DNA from: Igneacidithiobacillus sp041146875
GTDB lineage: Bacteria; Pseudomonadota; Gammaproteobacteria; Acidithiobacillales; Acidithiobacillaceae
NCBI RefSeq assembly: GCF_041146875.1
Contig: NZ_JBFRXP010000001.1
Span: 302,987-366,986 of the forward strand
DNA: 64,000 nucleotides
Direction of reading: 5' to 3'
Numbering within the stretch: the first letter of the stretch is position 1; each line of letters opens with the position of its first letter. The translations under genes were made by a program, and so were the position numbers. Of the stretch, positions 9,341-18,248 are shown in pieces. Under the pieces are notes generated by a model. That model saw only the letters and a program-made list of their open reading frames with translations. It searched no databases and had not been told where the DNA came from.

Positions 9341-11941
9341 TTACTGCAGCGGTTCGCCGCGAAAAACGAAGTCGTCATCTTCCAAATCCACATGCACGAG
9401 CTCACCACTCTGATATTCCCCGCGCAGCAGCTTCTGGGCGAGGGGGTTCTCAATCTCCGCCTGAATAGCACGCTTCAGAGGTCGTGCCCCATAGACGGGG
9501 TCGAAACCGATCTCCGCCAAGCGGTCGATGGCCGCGTCGCTGAGCACAATATCCATGTCGCGCTCGCGCAGACGGGCCCGCAACCCTTGCATCTGGATTT
9601 CCGTGATGGCGCGCAACTGCCGCGCATCCAGGGCATGGAAGATTACTGTCTCATCAATGCGGTTGAGAAACTCAGGACGGAAATGTCCTTGCACCACGGC
9701 CATGACAGCACTGCGCATCAAGTCCTCATCACCCGTACGGCTATATTCCTGAATACGATCCGATCCCAGGTTGGAGGTCATGATGATGACGGTGTTGCGG
9801 AAGTCCACTGTGCGCCCCTGACCATCGGTAAGCCGACCATCGTCCAGCACTTGCAAGAGGATGTTGAACACATCCGGGTGCGCCTTTTCCACCTCATCCA
9901 TAAGGACCACAGAGTACGGTTTGCGCCGCACGGCTTCGGTCAGATAGCCGCCCTCCTCATAACCGACATATCCTGGCGGGGCACCGATTAGCCGCGCCAC
10001 GGAATGTTTCTCCATGAACTCGCTCATGTCGATGCGCACCATTTGCTCATCGCTGTCGAAGAGAAATTCCGCTAGCGCCTTGCTGAGCTCGGTCTTGCCA
10101 ACGCCGGTCGGTCCGAGGAAGAGAAAAGAGCCATTGGGACGTCGCGGATCAGACAGGCCCGCGCGAGAACGCCGGATTGCGTTGCTAACGGCCTGCACCG
10201 CCTCGCGCTGGCCCACCACTCGCGCCTGCAGGCGTTCTTCCATCTTCAGCAACTTCTCTTTCTCGCCTTCCAGCATTTTAGATACGGGGATCCCGGTCCA
10301 GCGAGCGATGACCTCGGCAATTTCTTCTTCCCGCACTTCGGTGCGCAACAGAGTGGGAGCTTGGCGCGCTGCGCCCTCCTCTTGTTGTTCGGCCTTTTGC
10401 AGTCGGGCTTCCAGTTCCGGAATCAGACCGTACTGGATCTGCGCCATACGGTCGTAGTCGGCGGCACGACGCGCATTATCGAGCTCGATACGCAGGCGAT
10501 CAATCTCTTTCTGGATTTGTGAGGTGCCTTCGATGGCGAGCTTTTCTGCCTTCCATACCTCCTCCAACTCCTGAAACTTGCGCTCGAGATCATGGATCTG
10601 GTCTTCCAACACTTCCAGTCGTTTTTTGCTTGCTTCGTCTTTCTCTTTGGCCAGCGCCACTTTTTCGATGTTAAGCTGAATTAAGCGACGCTCAAGTTCA
10701 TCCAGAGCTTCCGGTTTGGAGTCGATCTCCATCTTGATTCGCGACGCCGCTTCATCGACCAGATCAATCGCTTTGTCGGGCAGGTTGCGGTCGCTGATGT
10801 AGCGATGCGAGAGCTGCGCCGCCGCCACCAAGGCAGGATCGGTGATGCGCACCCCATGATGCACTTCATAACGCTCTTTTAGGCCACGCAGGATCGCGAT
10901 GGTATCCTCGACGGAGGGCTCATCGACCAGTACACGCTGAAAACGGCGCTCCAAAGCGGCATCTTTTTCGATGTACTGACGATACTCGTCCAGTGTCGTC
11001 GCACCGATACAGTGCAGCTCGCCGCGCGCCAAGGCTGGCTTGAGCATATTACCGGCATCCATCGCGCCCTCGGCCTTGCCCGCCCCCACCAAGGTATGGA
11101 TTTCATCAATAAAAAGAAGGATCTGTCCTTCGCTCTTCGCCAGATCATTCAATAATGCCTTCAAGCGTTCCTCGAACTCCCCACGGAATTTCGCGCCGGC
11201 GATCAGGGCACCCAGGTCGAGACCCAACAAGCGTTTGTTGCGCAAAGACTCTGGCACTTCACCATTGATGATGCGTTGCGCTAACCCTTCGACGATAGCC
11301 GTTTTGCCCACACCCGGTTCACCAATCAATACGGGGTTATTCTTGCTCCGCCGTAACAGCACCTGGATGCTGCGGCGAATTTCATCGTCACGACCAATGA
11401 CCGGATCGAGCTTGCCCTGGGCCGCCCGCTCGGTGTAATCGATGGTGTATTTTTCCAAGGCTTGGCGTTGCTCCTCGGCATTGGCGTCGTTGATCTTCTC
11501 GCCGCCGTGCAAGGCAGTGATCGCCGCTTCCAGATCTTTGCTGGTTGCGCCGCTGTCTTTCAGCAAACGGCCAGCTTCGCCCTTGTCTTCCATCAGGGCG
11601 AGCAAGAAATGCTCGGTAGAGATGTAGCCATCACCGCGTTTTTGCGCAATCTTATCCGCCAGATTGAGCAGATTGACGAGATCGCGGCCAAATTGCATTT
11701 CGCCTGGCTGTCCGCCCTGGATCTTGGGCAAATTATTAAGGGCGCGGCCCAACTCGTTACGCAGGGCGTCTACCCGCACCCCGGCCTTACTCAGTAGGGG
11801 GCGGGTGATGCCGCCATCCTGGTCCAGGAAGGTAATCAGAAGATGGACGGCATCGACCTGCTGTTGATCGTTGCCAAGGGCGAGGCTTTGCGCTTCTTGC
11901 AGGGCCTGCTGAAACTTGGTGGTAAGTTTGTCACTGCGCAT
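9341..11941 (-). CDS. clpB: ATP-dependent disaggregase ClpB
   Basis: Hexameric AAA+ chaperone that, with DnaK, pulls proteins out of aggregates after heat or acid stress. The 866-residue protein has a ClpN double repeat (1-145), AAA domain 1 with Walker A GEPGVGKTA near residue 205, a middle coiled coil (about 400-520), AAA domain 2 with GPTGVGKTE near residue 605, and the ClpB small domain. The order, length and coiled coil distinguish it from ClpA and ClpC. ATG 11939-11941 gives the normal MRSDKLTTKFQQAL start. No sigma32-type promoter was clearly visible in the 42 bp to the next gene, so it may be read from upstream. Confidence 0.96.
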   Translation of the reverse strand: MRSDKLTTKFQQALQEAQSLALGNDQQQVDAVHLLITFLDQDGGITRPLLSKAGVRVDALRNELGRALNNLPKIQGGQPGEMQFGRDLVNLLNLADKIAQKRGDGYISTEHFLLALMEDKGEAGRLLKDSGATSKDLEAAITALHGGEKINDANAEEQRQALEKYTIDYTERAAQGKLDPVIGRDDEIRRSIQVLLRRSKNNPVLIGEPGVGKTAIVEGLAQRIINGEVPESLRNKRLLGLDLGALIAGAKFRGEFEERLKALLNDLAKSEGQILLFIDEIHTLVGAGKAEGAMDAGNMLKPALARGELHCIGATTLDEYRQYIEKDAALERRFQRVLVDEPSVEDTIAILRGLKERYEVHHGVRITDPALVAAAQLSHRYISDRNLPDKAIDLVDEAASRIKMEIDSKPEALDELERRLIQLNIEKVALAKEKDEASKKRLEVLEDQIHDLERKFQELEEVWKAEKLAIEGTSQIQKEIDRLRIELDNARRAADYDRMAQIQYGLIPELEARLQKAEQQEEGAARQAPTLLRTEVREEEIAEVIARWTGIPVSKMLEGEKEKLLKMEERLQARVVGQREAVQAVSNAIRRSRAGLSDPRRPNGSFLFLGPTGVGKTELSKALAEFLFDSDEQMVRIDMSEFMEKHSVARLIGAPPGYVGYEEGGYLTEAVRRKPYSVVLMDEVEKAHPDVFNILLQVLDDGRLTDGQGRTVDFRNTVIIMTSNLGSDRIQEYSRTGDEDLMRSAVMAVVQGHFRPEFLNRIDETVIFHALDARQLRAITEIQMQGLRARLRERDMDIVLSDAAIDRLAEIGFDPVYGARPLKRAIQAEIENPLAQKLLRGEYQSGELVHVDLEDDDFVFRGEPLQ

Positions 11942-11983
11942 CTGGCGACTCCCATATCGTATGATGTCTGGCAGATGGGCGCC

Positions 11984-13153
11984 TCAGGCGAGTTTTTCAA
12001 GGGCTGGCCGCGGGCGAAAGACTCCAAGTAAAAACACTGCCGCCACGGCAGCGAGGATGCCGGCAGCAAAAAAGGTGGCACTACCGCCCCAGCGCGACCA
12101 TGCCCAACCTGCCATCAGTGCTCCGATTCCACCCCCCAGGCCATAGACCAAGCTGGCATAGAGTGCCATACCACGGGCGCGTAAGGCTTGCGGAAAGCGC
12201 GCAAAGACCCAATGAATAGCGGCAAGATGAAAAGCAGCATAGCTTGCAGCGTGCAAAGTTTGCACAAGAATGATCCAAACAAAGCCGGGCCACCAGGCAA
12301 TCACCCACCAGCGTATTGCCGTCAATAGGAACGCGCTAACAAACACCAGTGCTGTCCCCCAGCGGCGCAGGATGCGGTCACCAAACCAGAAGAACAAGAC
12401 TTCGGCGAGGACGGCAAGGGCCCAGAGCAGGCCCACCGTAAGGCTGTTATCGCCATGGGCCTCCACATAGATGGAGTAAAAAGCATAATAGACCCCATGG
12501 CTTGCCTGTTCGAGGATACCGGCTAACAAGAAAAACCATAGGCGGGGATCGCGTAATTCCGGCAGAAAGGGCGCACGGTTGTGCGGCTGCGTGCTCTGCG
12601 GAGAAGCGGAAAAAGGTAAGAAACGGCTCACCCACCAGGCTAGAAACAAAAATACTGCGATGCCCGGCAGAAAACTGCGCAATCCCCAAGCGGAGACCAA
12701 TGCCCCCATCCCCAGTGACAGAGTGATAAACCCAAGAGAGCCCCAGAGCCGAATACGACCATAGCGACGGCCCTCCCGCTCCGCCCAAGCCATGGTGATG
12801 TTATCCACCAAGGGCAAGGTCGCGGCCCAAAAGAAGGCAAACAGCAAGGTGATGAGCAACAGAGCGGGAAAATGGCTTCTGACAAAAAATAGCAGTAGAA
12901 AACTCAGGACTGCGGCCATACCACCGGCCGGGATCAACCAGCGCGTCGGGAGATAATGCAAGAGCCAGCCCCAAACGTTTGGAGCCAAGACCTTACTGAA
13001 TTGCACAGCGGCCGTCAGCAGGCCAATGGCCAGGGCGTCTTGGCCCTCACTACGGAGCCAAGGACCCCAGTAGGGCATGAACGCGCCGATGGTGCAAAAA
13101 TAGAAAAAATAATACGCAACGAGGGCCTGGCCCTCGTAACGCGGTTTTAGCAT
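11984..13153 (-). CDS. MFS transporter (MFS_1-like, HcaT-type)
   Basis: A 389-residue inner-membrane permease with about 12 hydrophobic segments. The start (YEGQALVAYYFFYFCTIGAF) and the conserved ADRWG-less, WAEREGRRYGRIRLWGSLGF loop match the MFS_1-like group that includes the phenylpropionate permease HcaT and nucleoside-type carriers. Substrate is unknown. ATG 13151-13153 overlaps the aroC stop by 7 bp and is preferred to the open frame reaching 13279, which only reads aroC. It is cotranscribed with aroC and folE2 by position, though a biochemical link is not obvious. Confidence 0.75.
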   Translation of the reverse strand: MLKPRYEGQALVAYYFFYFCTIGAFMPYWGPWLRSEGQDALAIGLLTAAVQFSKVLAPNVWGWLLHYLPTRWLIPAGGMAAVLSFLLLFFVRSHFPALLLITLLFAFFWAATLPLVDNITMAWAEREGRRYGRIRLWGSLGFITLSLGMGALVSAWGLRSFLPGIAVFLFLAWWVSRFLPFSASPQSTQPHNRAPFLPELRDPRLWFFLLAGILEQASHGVYYAFYSIYVEAHGDNSLTVGLLWALAVLAEVLFFWFGDRILRRWGTALVFVSAFLLTAIRWWVIAWWPGFVWIILVQTLHAASYAAFHLAAIHWVFARFPQALRARGMALYASLVYGLGGGIGALMAGWAWSRWGGSATFFAAGILAAVAAVFLLGVFRPRPALEKLA

Positions 13154-14244
13154 TGGCCGCTTATGGGTGCTACGGGTGGTGTGACATCGCCATTTTGCGC
13201 CCGATGACGCAGATAATGGTCCATCAGGGTAAGAGCCAGCATCGCCTCGACAATGGGCACCGCACGAATTCCGACACAAGGATCGTGGCGGCCGGTCGTG
13301 ACAATGTCGATCACTTCGCCGTGCAGGTCGATACTCGGCCGGGGAATGCGAATACTGGAGGTGGGCTTGATGGCAATCGAGAACAACAAGTCTTGGCCGC
13401 TGGAGATCCCACCCAGTACACCGCCCGCATGGTTACTGGCAAAGCCCCTGGGGGTCAGGGCATCACCATGTTCACTACCGCGCTGCTCCACCACCGCAAA
13501 GCCATCTCCCACCGCCACGGCCTTGACCGCATTGATGCTCATCAGCGCCTTGGCAGCGTCTGCTTCCAGACGATCAAAGACTGGTTCTCCCAAACCTACG
13601 GGCATGCCGGTCACCCGCGCATCCACCCGGGCACCAATGGAATCGCCGGCCTTGCGCAGTTCATCGAGATATTCAGCCATGCGCTCAGCAGCTGCGGCAT
13701 CCGGGCAAAAGAAGGGATTCTGGTCGATTTGTGCGCTATCGAATGCTTCCGCATGGATTGGCCCCATCTGTGCCAACCAGGCGCGAATTTCCGTACCCAA
13801 GCGCTCGCGCAGATATTTACGGGCGATGGCGCCAGCCGCCACACGCGTGGCCGTCTCCCGTGCCGAGGAGCGACCGCCGCCACGGTAATCACGCAGACCA
13901 TATTTTTGCAGGTAGGTATAGTCGGCATGGCCAGGACGAAAACTGTCTTTGATCTTGCCATAGTCCTGCGAGCGCTGATCGGTGTTGCGGATTAGCAGAC
14001 CAATTGGGGTACCAGTGGTGACACCCGCAAAAACGCCAGAGAGGATTTCGACCTGATCGGCCTCCTGGCGCTGCGTGGTATGGCGTGACTGTCCTGGTCG
14101 CCGACGATCGAGTTCGATCTGAATGTCGGCTTCGGCAAGCGGTAGTCCGGGTGGACAGCCATCAACCAAAGCGCCAATGGCCGGGCCGTGACTTTCACCA
14201 AAAGTGCTGACCCGGAAAAGCTCACCAATACTGCTGCCGGCCAC
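13147..14244 (-). CDS. aroC: Chorismate synthase
   Basis: Last step of the shikimate pathway: converts 5-enolpyruvylshikimate-3-phosphate to chorismate with reduced FMN. The 365-residue protein carries all three family signatures: GESHGPAIGALVDGCPPG near the N-terminus, the RRPGQS and GRSSARETATRVAAG blocks, and a C-terminal RHDPCVGIRAVPIVEAM. The start is 3 bp downstream of the folE2 stop and the stop overlaps the MFS gene, so the three form an operon. Confidence 0.97.
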   Translation of the reverse strand: MAGSSIGELFRVSTFGESHGPAIGALVDGCPPGLPLAEADIQIELDRRRPGQSRHTTQRQEADQVEILSGVFAGVTTGTPIGLLIRNTDQRSQDYGKIKDSFRPGHADYTYLQKYGLRDYRGGGRSSARETATRVAAGAIARKYLRERLGTEIRAWLAQMGPIHAEAFDSAQIDQNPFFCPDAAAAERMAEYLDELRKAGDSIGARVDARVTGMPVGLGEPVFDRLEADAAKALMSINAVKAVAVGDGFAVVEQRGSEHGDALTPRGFASNHAGGVLGGISSGQDLLFSIAIKPTSSIRIPRPSIDLHGEVIDIVTTGRHDPCVGIRAVPIVEAMLALTLMDHYLRHRAQNGDVTPPVAPISGQC

Positions 14245-14247
14245 GGA

Positions 14248-15042
14248 TCAGTTTTCTCCCTCGATATAGGCGTAGGCCGAATGATTATGAATCGACTCGA
14301 AATTTTCCGAGGCCACCGAGTAGCGCCGCACTCGCGAGTCTTTCTGCAAACGCAGCGCAACGTCACGCACCATGTCTTCGACGAACTTGGGATGGTCGTA
14401 GGCGTATTCGGTCACGTACTTTTCATCGGGCCGCTTGAGCACGCCATAGAGCTGCGAGGAGGCCTCGCCTTCGACCAAGTCGATGAGATCCTCGATCCAC
14501 AGGGTGCTGCGTGCCTCGACCTGCACCGTAACGTGAGACCGCTGATTGTGCGCACCATACTCCGAGATGCTCTTGGAACAAGGGCAGAGACTGGTGACCG
14601 GAACATGCACCACGAGCTGCGAACGCAACTCTTTGCCGGAGATTTCGCCGTTCCATTCGACTTCGTAGTCCAGGTAACTCTCGACCCCGGAGACCGGCGC
14701 CTTTTTGCGCACAAAATAGGGAAACTGTAACTCGATACGGGCGCTGCTGGCTTCCAGCCGGTCTTGCGTATTGACGAGAAGATTATCGATGTTTTCTACA
14801 CTGAGTGGCTCCACTTGCTCCTGCAGAATCTGCAAAAAGCGTGACATATGGGTACCTTTCAGATGCGCTGGCAACCCAACATACATATTGCAGTAAGCGG
14901 CCACCTGTTGGCTGTGCCCCGCACGATCGACAATGTGCAGCGGATGGCGAACAGCCTTTACGCCAACCCGTTGTATGGCAATGGCGCGCGGATCGGCACG
15001 ACCCTGTACATCTTCCAATGCTTCTGCAGCGCAATCTCTCAC
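14248..15042 (-). CDS. folE2: GTP cyclohydrolase FolE2 (type IB)
   Basis: Converts GTP to 7,8-dihydroneopterin triphosphate, the entry into folate and queuosine synthesis. The 264-residue length and the order of blocks (RVGVKAVRHP, KGTHMSRFL, CPCSKSISEYGAHNQRSH with Cys153 and Cys155) match the FolE2 family, which works with Mn or Fe when zinc is scarce. No classical FolE is seen in the window. queF, which acts further along the GTP-cyclohydrolase branch, lies about 9 kb away. Zur control is common for this family, but I could not recognise a Zur box in the 42 bp to the dxs stop. Confidence 0.93.
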   Translation of the reverse strand: MRDCAAEALEDVQGRADPRAIAIQRVGVKAVRHPLHIVDRAGHSQQVAAYCNMYVGLPAHLKGTHMSRFLQILQEQVEPLSVENIDNLLVNTQDRLEASSARIELQFPYFVRKKAPVSGVESYLDYEVEWNGEISGKELRSQLVVHVPVTSLCPCSKSISEYGAHNQRSHVTVQVEARSTLWIEDLIDLVEGEASSQLYGVLKRPDEKYVTEYAYDHPKFVEDMVRDVALRLQKDSRVRRYSVASENFESIHNHSAYAYIEGEN

Positions 15043-15084
15043 TACGGTGAACCTCGCCGAATGCTTGACTAGAATAGTCGGATA

Positions 15085-16953
15085 TTACGCGCCGATCCTT
15101 CGGGCAGCAAGGCGGGCGAGCAAGTCTTCGCCAGCACGACGAATTCCTTCGGCGTCCAAGCCAAGCTCTGCCAGCCACAGACCCGCCTCACCATGCTCGA
15201 TAAATTGATCGGGCAGACCGAGAATTTTGATCAATGGTCGCTGCCTTTGGTCGAGCAAATATTCGGCCACTGCACTGCCAGCGCCACCCATGCGCACGCC
15301 CTCTTCTACCGTCAGGAAGGCATCATGGCTACTGGCAAGTTGCTCGAGCAGCGCGTGGTCCAAAGGCTTGACGAAGCGCATATTGACCACGGTGGCGTCG
15401 AGTTCTTGCCCTGCTTGCAAGGCACTCTCGGCGCGGGTACCGAAGGAGAGGATAGCGAGGCGTTTTCCCGCGCGCAGAATCTCCCCTTCGCCAATGGCGA
15501 TTTCCCGTTGCAGGCCAGAATCGGCAATCTCGCCTGCCGCTGCACCGCGCGGATAGCGGACGATGGCCGGTCCTGGGTAGGCGTATCCGGTGTTGAGCAT
15601 GTCACGCATTTCCTGCGCGTCTTTTGGAGCCATGATAACCAAATTAGGAATGCAACGCGCATAGGCGATGTCAAAAGCCCCTTGGTGCGTCGCACCATCG
15701 GCTCCCACCAAACCGGCGCGGTCGACAGCAAAAAGTACCGGCAGATTTTGGATCGCAACGTCGTGGAGCAACTGGTCATAGGCACGCTGCAAAAAGGTCG
15801 AGTAAATAGCCACAACCGGGTGGTAGCCCTCACAGGCGAGACCACCGGCAAAAGTCACCGCATGTTGCTCGGCAATACCGACATCAAAATAGCGCTCCGG
15901 GTAGAGCTGCTCGTAGCGCACCAAGCCAGAGCCCTCACGCATGGCCGGCGTGATGGCAACCAGTTTGCTTTCTTTGGCCGCCTTGTCGCAGAGCCAGTCA
16001 CCAAAGACCTTGGTGTAGCTGACTGTCGACGACTTACGCATGGCGCCGCTATCGCGATCAAAGGGCGTAACCCCATGATAGGTGCAAGGATCTTTTTCCG
16101 CCGGCGCGTAACCTTTGCCTTTTTTGGTGATGATGTGCAGCAGGCGCGGGCCACGGATCTTGCGCAAATTTTCGAGAGTGGGGATCAAGGCATCGAGGTC
16201 GTGACCATCGATAGGGCCATAATAACTGAATCCCATCTCTTCAAAGAGGAGGCCAGGGGACACGAGACCTTTCACGCCCTCTTCTGCCTTTTTTGCGAGT
16301 TCCCGTAATGGCGGCACAAGACTCAGGGCTTGGCCGGCACCCTCGCGTACCGTGTTATACAACGGATTGGAGAGCAGGCGGGTAAGATACTGGGAAACCG
16401 CCCCGACGTTAGGCGAAATCGACATTTCATTATCGTTGAGGATAACCAGAAGATCAGCATCAAGAACACCGCCGTTGTTGAGCGCCTCATAGGCGAGCCC
16501 TGCAGTCATCGCGCCATCGCCGATGATTGCCACTACCTGCCGGTGCTTGTTTTCCAGAGAGGCCGCCACCGCCATGCCCAGCCCCGCACTAATTGAGGTG
16601 CTGGAGTGGCCAGCGCCAAAGGCATCATGCGGACTCTCATCACGCTTGAGGAAGCCGGAGAGTCCGTCCTTCTGGCGCAGGGTCGGAAATTGCGCACCGC
16701 GTCCGGTGAGCACCTTATGCGGATAGGCTTGATGACCAACATCCCAAATCAGCCGATCATCCGGCGTTTGAAAAACAGCGTGCAGAGCGACAGAAAGTTC
16801 CACCGTGCCCAAACCGGAGGAGAGGTGCCCCCCCGTCTGGCTGAGCGTCTCCACGAGGAACTGGCGCAGATCTTTAGCAACCTGCTTGAGCTCTTTGCGC
16901 GACATACCGCGTAAGGTCTCGGGATCGGGAATTTGCTGCAGTAAGGGATTCAT
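15085..16953 (-). CDS. dxs: 1-deoxy-D-xylulose-5-phosphate synthase
   Basis: Thiamine-diphosphate enzyme that condenses pyruvate with glyceraldehyde-3-phosphate, the first step of the MEP isoprenoid pathway. The 622-residue product has the TPP-binding GDGAMTAGLAYEALNN segment, the central transketolase pyrimidine-binding domain (FVDRAGLVGADGATHQG-like) and the C-terminal domain. ATG 16951-16953 gives the family start MNPLLQQIPDPETLR and overlaps the ispA stop by 4 bp; the longer open frame to 17013 is only ispA sequence. Grouping with ispA and xseB is the widespread proteobacterial order. Confidence 0.96.
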   Translation of the reverse strand: MNPLLQQIPDPETLRGMSRKELKQVAKDLRQFLVETLSQTGGHLSSGLGTVELSVALHAVFQTPDDRLIWDVGHQAYPHKVLTGRGAQFPTLRQKDGLSGFLKRDESPHDAFGAGHSSTSISAGLGMAVAASLENKHRQVVAIIGDGAMTAGLAYEALNNGGVLDADLLVILNDNEMSISPNVGAVSQYLTRLLSNPLYNTVREGAGQALSLVPPLRELAKKAEEGVKGLVSPGLLFEEMGFSYYGPIDGHDLDALIPTLENLRKIRGPRLLHIITKKGKGYAPAEKDPCTYHGVTPFDRDSGAMRKSSTVSYTKVFGDWLCDKAAKESKLVAITPAMREGSGLVRYEQLYPERYFDVGIAEQHAVTFAGGLACEGYHPVVAIYSTFLQRAYDQLLHDVAIQNLPVLFAVDRAGLVGADGATHQGAFDIAYARCIPNLVIMAPKDAQEMRDMLNTGYAYPGPAIVRYPRGAAAGEIADSGLQREIAIGEGEILRAGKRLAILSFGTRAESALQAGQELDATVVNMRFVKPLDHALLEQLASSHDAFLTVEEGVRMGGAGSAVAEYLLDQRQRPLIKILGLPDQFIEHGEAGLWLAELGLDAEGIRRAGEDLLARLAARRIGA

Positions 16954-17855
16954 CGGTTGCGCTCGACAATCAGGCGGGCCAGGGCGCGCAGGTGATCCGC
17001 CTCGGCGCCCCAAGCCTGCAATTCTTGCAATGCCTCATCCAGCAAATTGCGAGCGTAGTCCTGCGCCTGCTTAAGCCCCAACAAGGTCACAAAACCTGGT
17101 TTTTCCCGTTCGCGATCGGCGCCTTGCTTGGCCTTGCCGGTCTGGGAGATGTCGCCGATCTCGTCGAGGATGTCGTCTTGCACCTGAAAGGCGAGCCCGA
17201 CACGATCGGCATAGCGAATCAGCGCCGACCCATTGCGCGTGTCTTCGGCAACACCACCGGCAGCCAATCCCAATTGGATAGCGCAACGAATGAGCATGCC
17301 GGTCTTCAGCAAGTGCATTTGCTCCAGGGCCGGTTGCGCCAACTCGTGGCCCACGGCGGCGAGGTCCACAGCCTGCCCACCCACCATGCCATGGGAACCA
17401 GCCGCCTGGGCAAGGGTCGCCAACATGCGTAGCTGCTGCCCCGGACTCAGGCCAGCAGGTTCGGCCAGTATACGAAAGGCGTGGGTGAGCAAGGCGTCTC
17501 CCACCAGGATTGCTGTGGCTTCGTCGTAGGCTTTGTGGCAAGTCGGGCGCCCGCGGCGCAGGTCGTCGTTGTCCATGGCGGGAAGGTCATCATGCACCAG
17601 GGAGTAGGCATGAATCATTTCCAGAGCGGCTGCCGGCCGGTCCAACAGGGATTCGTGTATCCCCAGTGCTGCACCCGCGGCATACACAAGCAACGGGCGC
17701 ACCCGCTTGCCACCGCCTAATACGCTGTAACGCATCGCCTCATGCAAACGCGCCGGGAAAGCGTTGCTAGCTGGCAGATAGTTTTCGAGACAGCGCTCGC
17801 TGCGCGCTACGATTCGTTCGCGGAAAGCCGCAAAAGATTCGGAGATCTTGGTCAT
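16950..17855 (-). CDS. ispA: Polyprenyl (farnesyl/geranylgeranyl) diphosphate synthase
   Basis: Builds C15 (or C20) prenyl diphosphates from IPP and allylic primers. The 301-residue protein has the first aspartate-rich motif in HDDLPAMDNDD at about residues 88-98 with the RRGRPTCHKAYDE continuation, and the second in QVQDDILDEIGD. The residues before the first motif (IHAYSLVHDD) fit an FPP synthase of the bacterial type. It sits between xseB (3-bp gap) and dxs (4-bp overlap), as in E. coli. Confidence 0.94.
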   Translation of the reverse strand: MTKISESFAAFRERIVARSERCLENYLPASNAFPARLHEAMRYSVLGGGKRVRPLLVYAAGAALGIHESLLDRPAAALEMIHAYSLVHDDLPAMDNDDLRRGRPTCHKAYDEATAILVGDALLTHAFRILAEPAGLSPGQQLRMLATLAQAAGSHGMVGGQAVDLAAVGHELAQPALEQMHLLKTGMLIRCAIQLGLAAGGVAEDTRNGSALIRYADRVGLAFQVQDDILDEIGDISQTGKAKQGADREREKPGFVTLLGLKQAQDYARNLLDEALQELQAWGAEADHLRALARLIVERNR

Positions 17856-17858
17856 AGT

Positions 17859-18122
17859 TCAGTCCTCTTCCGCATCGCTGGCCAGGGAGGTCACCTCGTT
17901 ACCCAAGAGGATTTCTACTTTCTGGCGCGCCTCGCGTAGTTGCTTTTCCGCCCGCTGGGCCAGCTCCATACCCTGTTGAAACAAGGTGACGGATTCTTCC
18001 AAGCCCAATTGCCCGCCTTCCATTTTCTCGACTACGCTCTCCAAAGAATGGAGCGTATCGGCAAATATTTCTTGCGGCGGCTGGTCTTTTGGCTGCTGGA
18101 GGGATTTTTTCGCTTCGGTCAT
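17859..18122 (-). CDS. xseB: Exodeoxyribonuclease VII small subunit
   Basis: Small helical subunit of the single-strand exonuclease VII complex. The 87-residue protein shows the family core: FADTLHSLESVVEKME, then LGLEESVTLFQQGMEL and a charged C-terminal helix. ATG 18120-18122 (MTEAKKS) is preferred because the extension to 18179 is not family-like. xseA is not in the window. First gene of the xseB-ispA-dxs operon, divergent from the fsr-like gene. Confidence 0.92.
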   Translation of the reverse strand: MTEAKKSLQQPKDQPPQEIFADTLHSLESVVEKMEGGQLGLEESVTLFQQGMELAQRAEKQLREARQKVEILLGNEVTSLASDAEED

Positions 18123-18248
18123 GGCCGCAATTAAACACCAGCCCCCGGTCTTGGGGCAAGCCATTTGCCAGCGCGGCAAGAAAATACCTACTAGACGGTA
18201 TGCTTTCCGGCTCGTAGACTACGCGTTTCCACAATCACTGAGGTCCGC

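Noticed and set aside
15193..16308. 371-codon open frame opposite dxs
   Set aside because: Shadow frame of a clear dxs gene, no recognisable protein.
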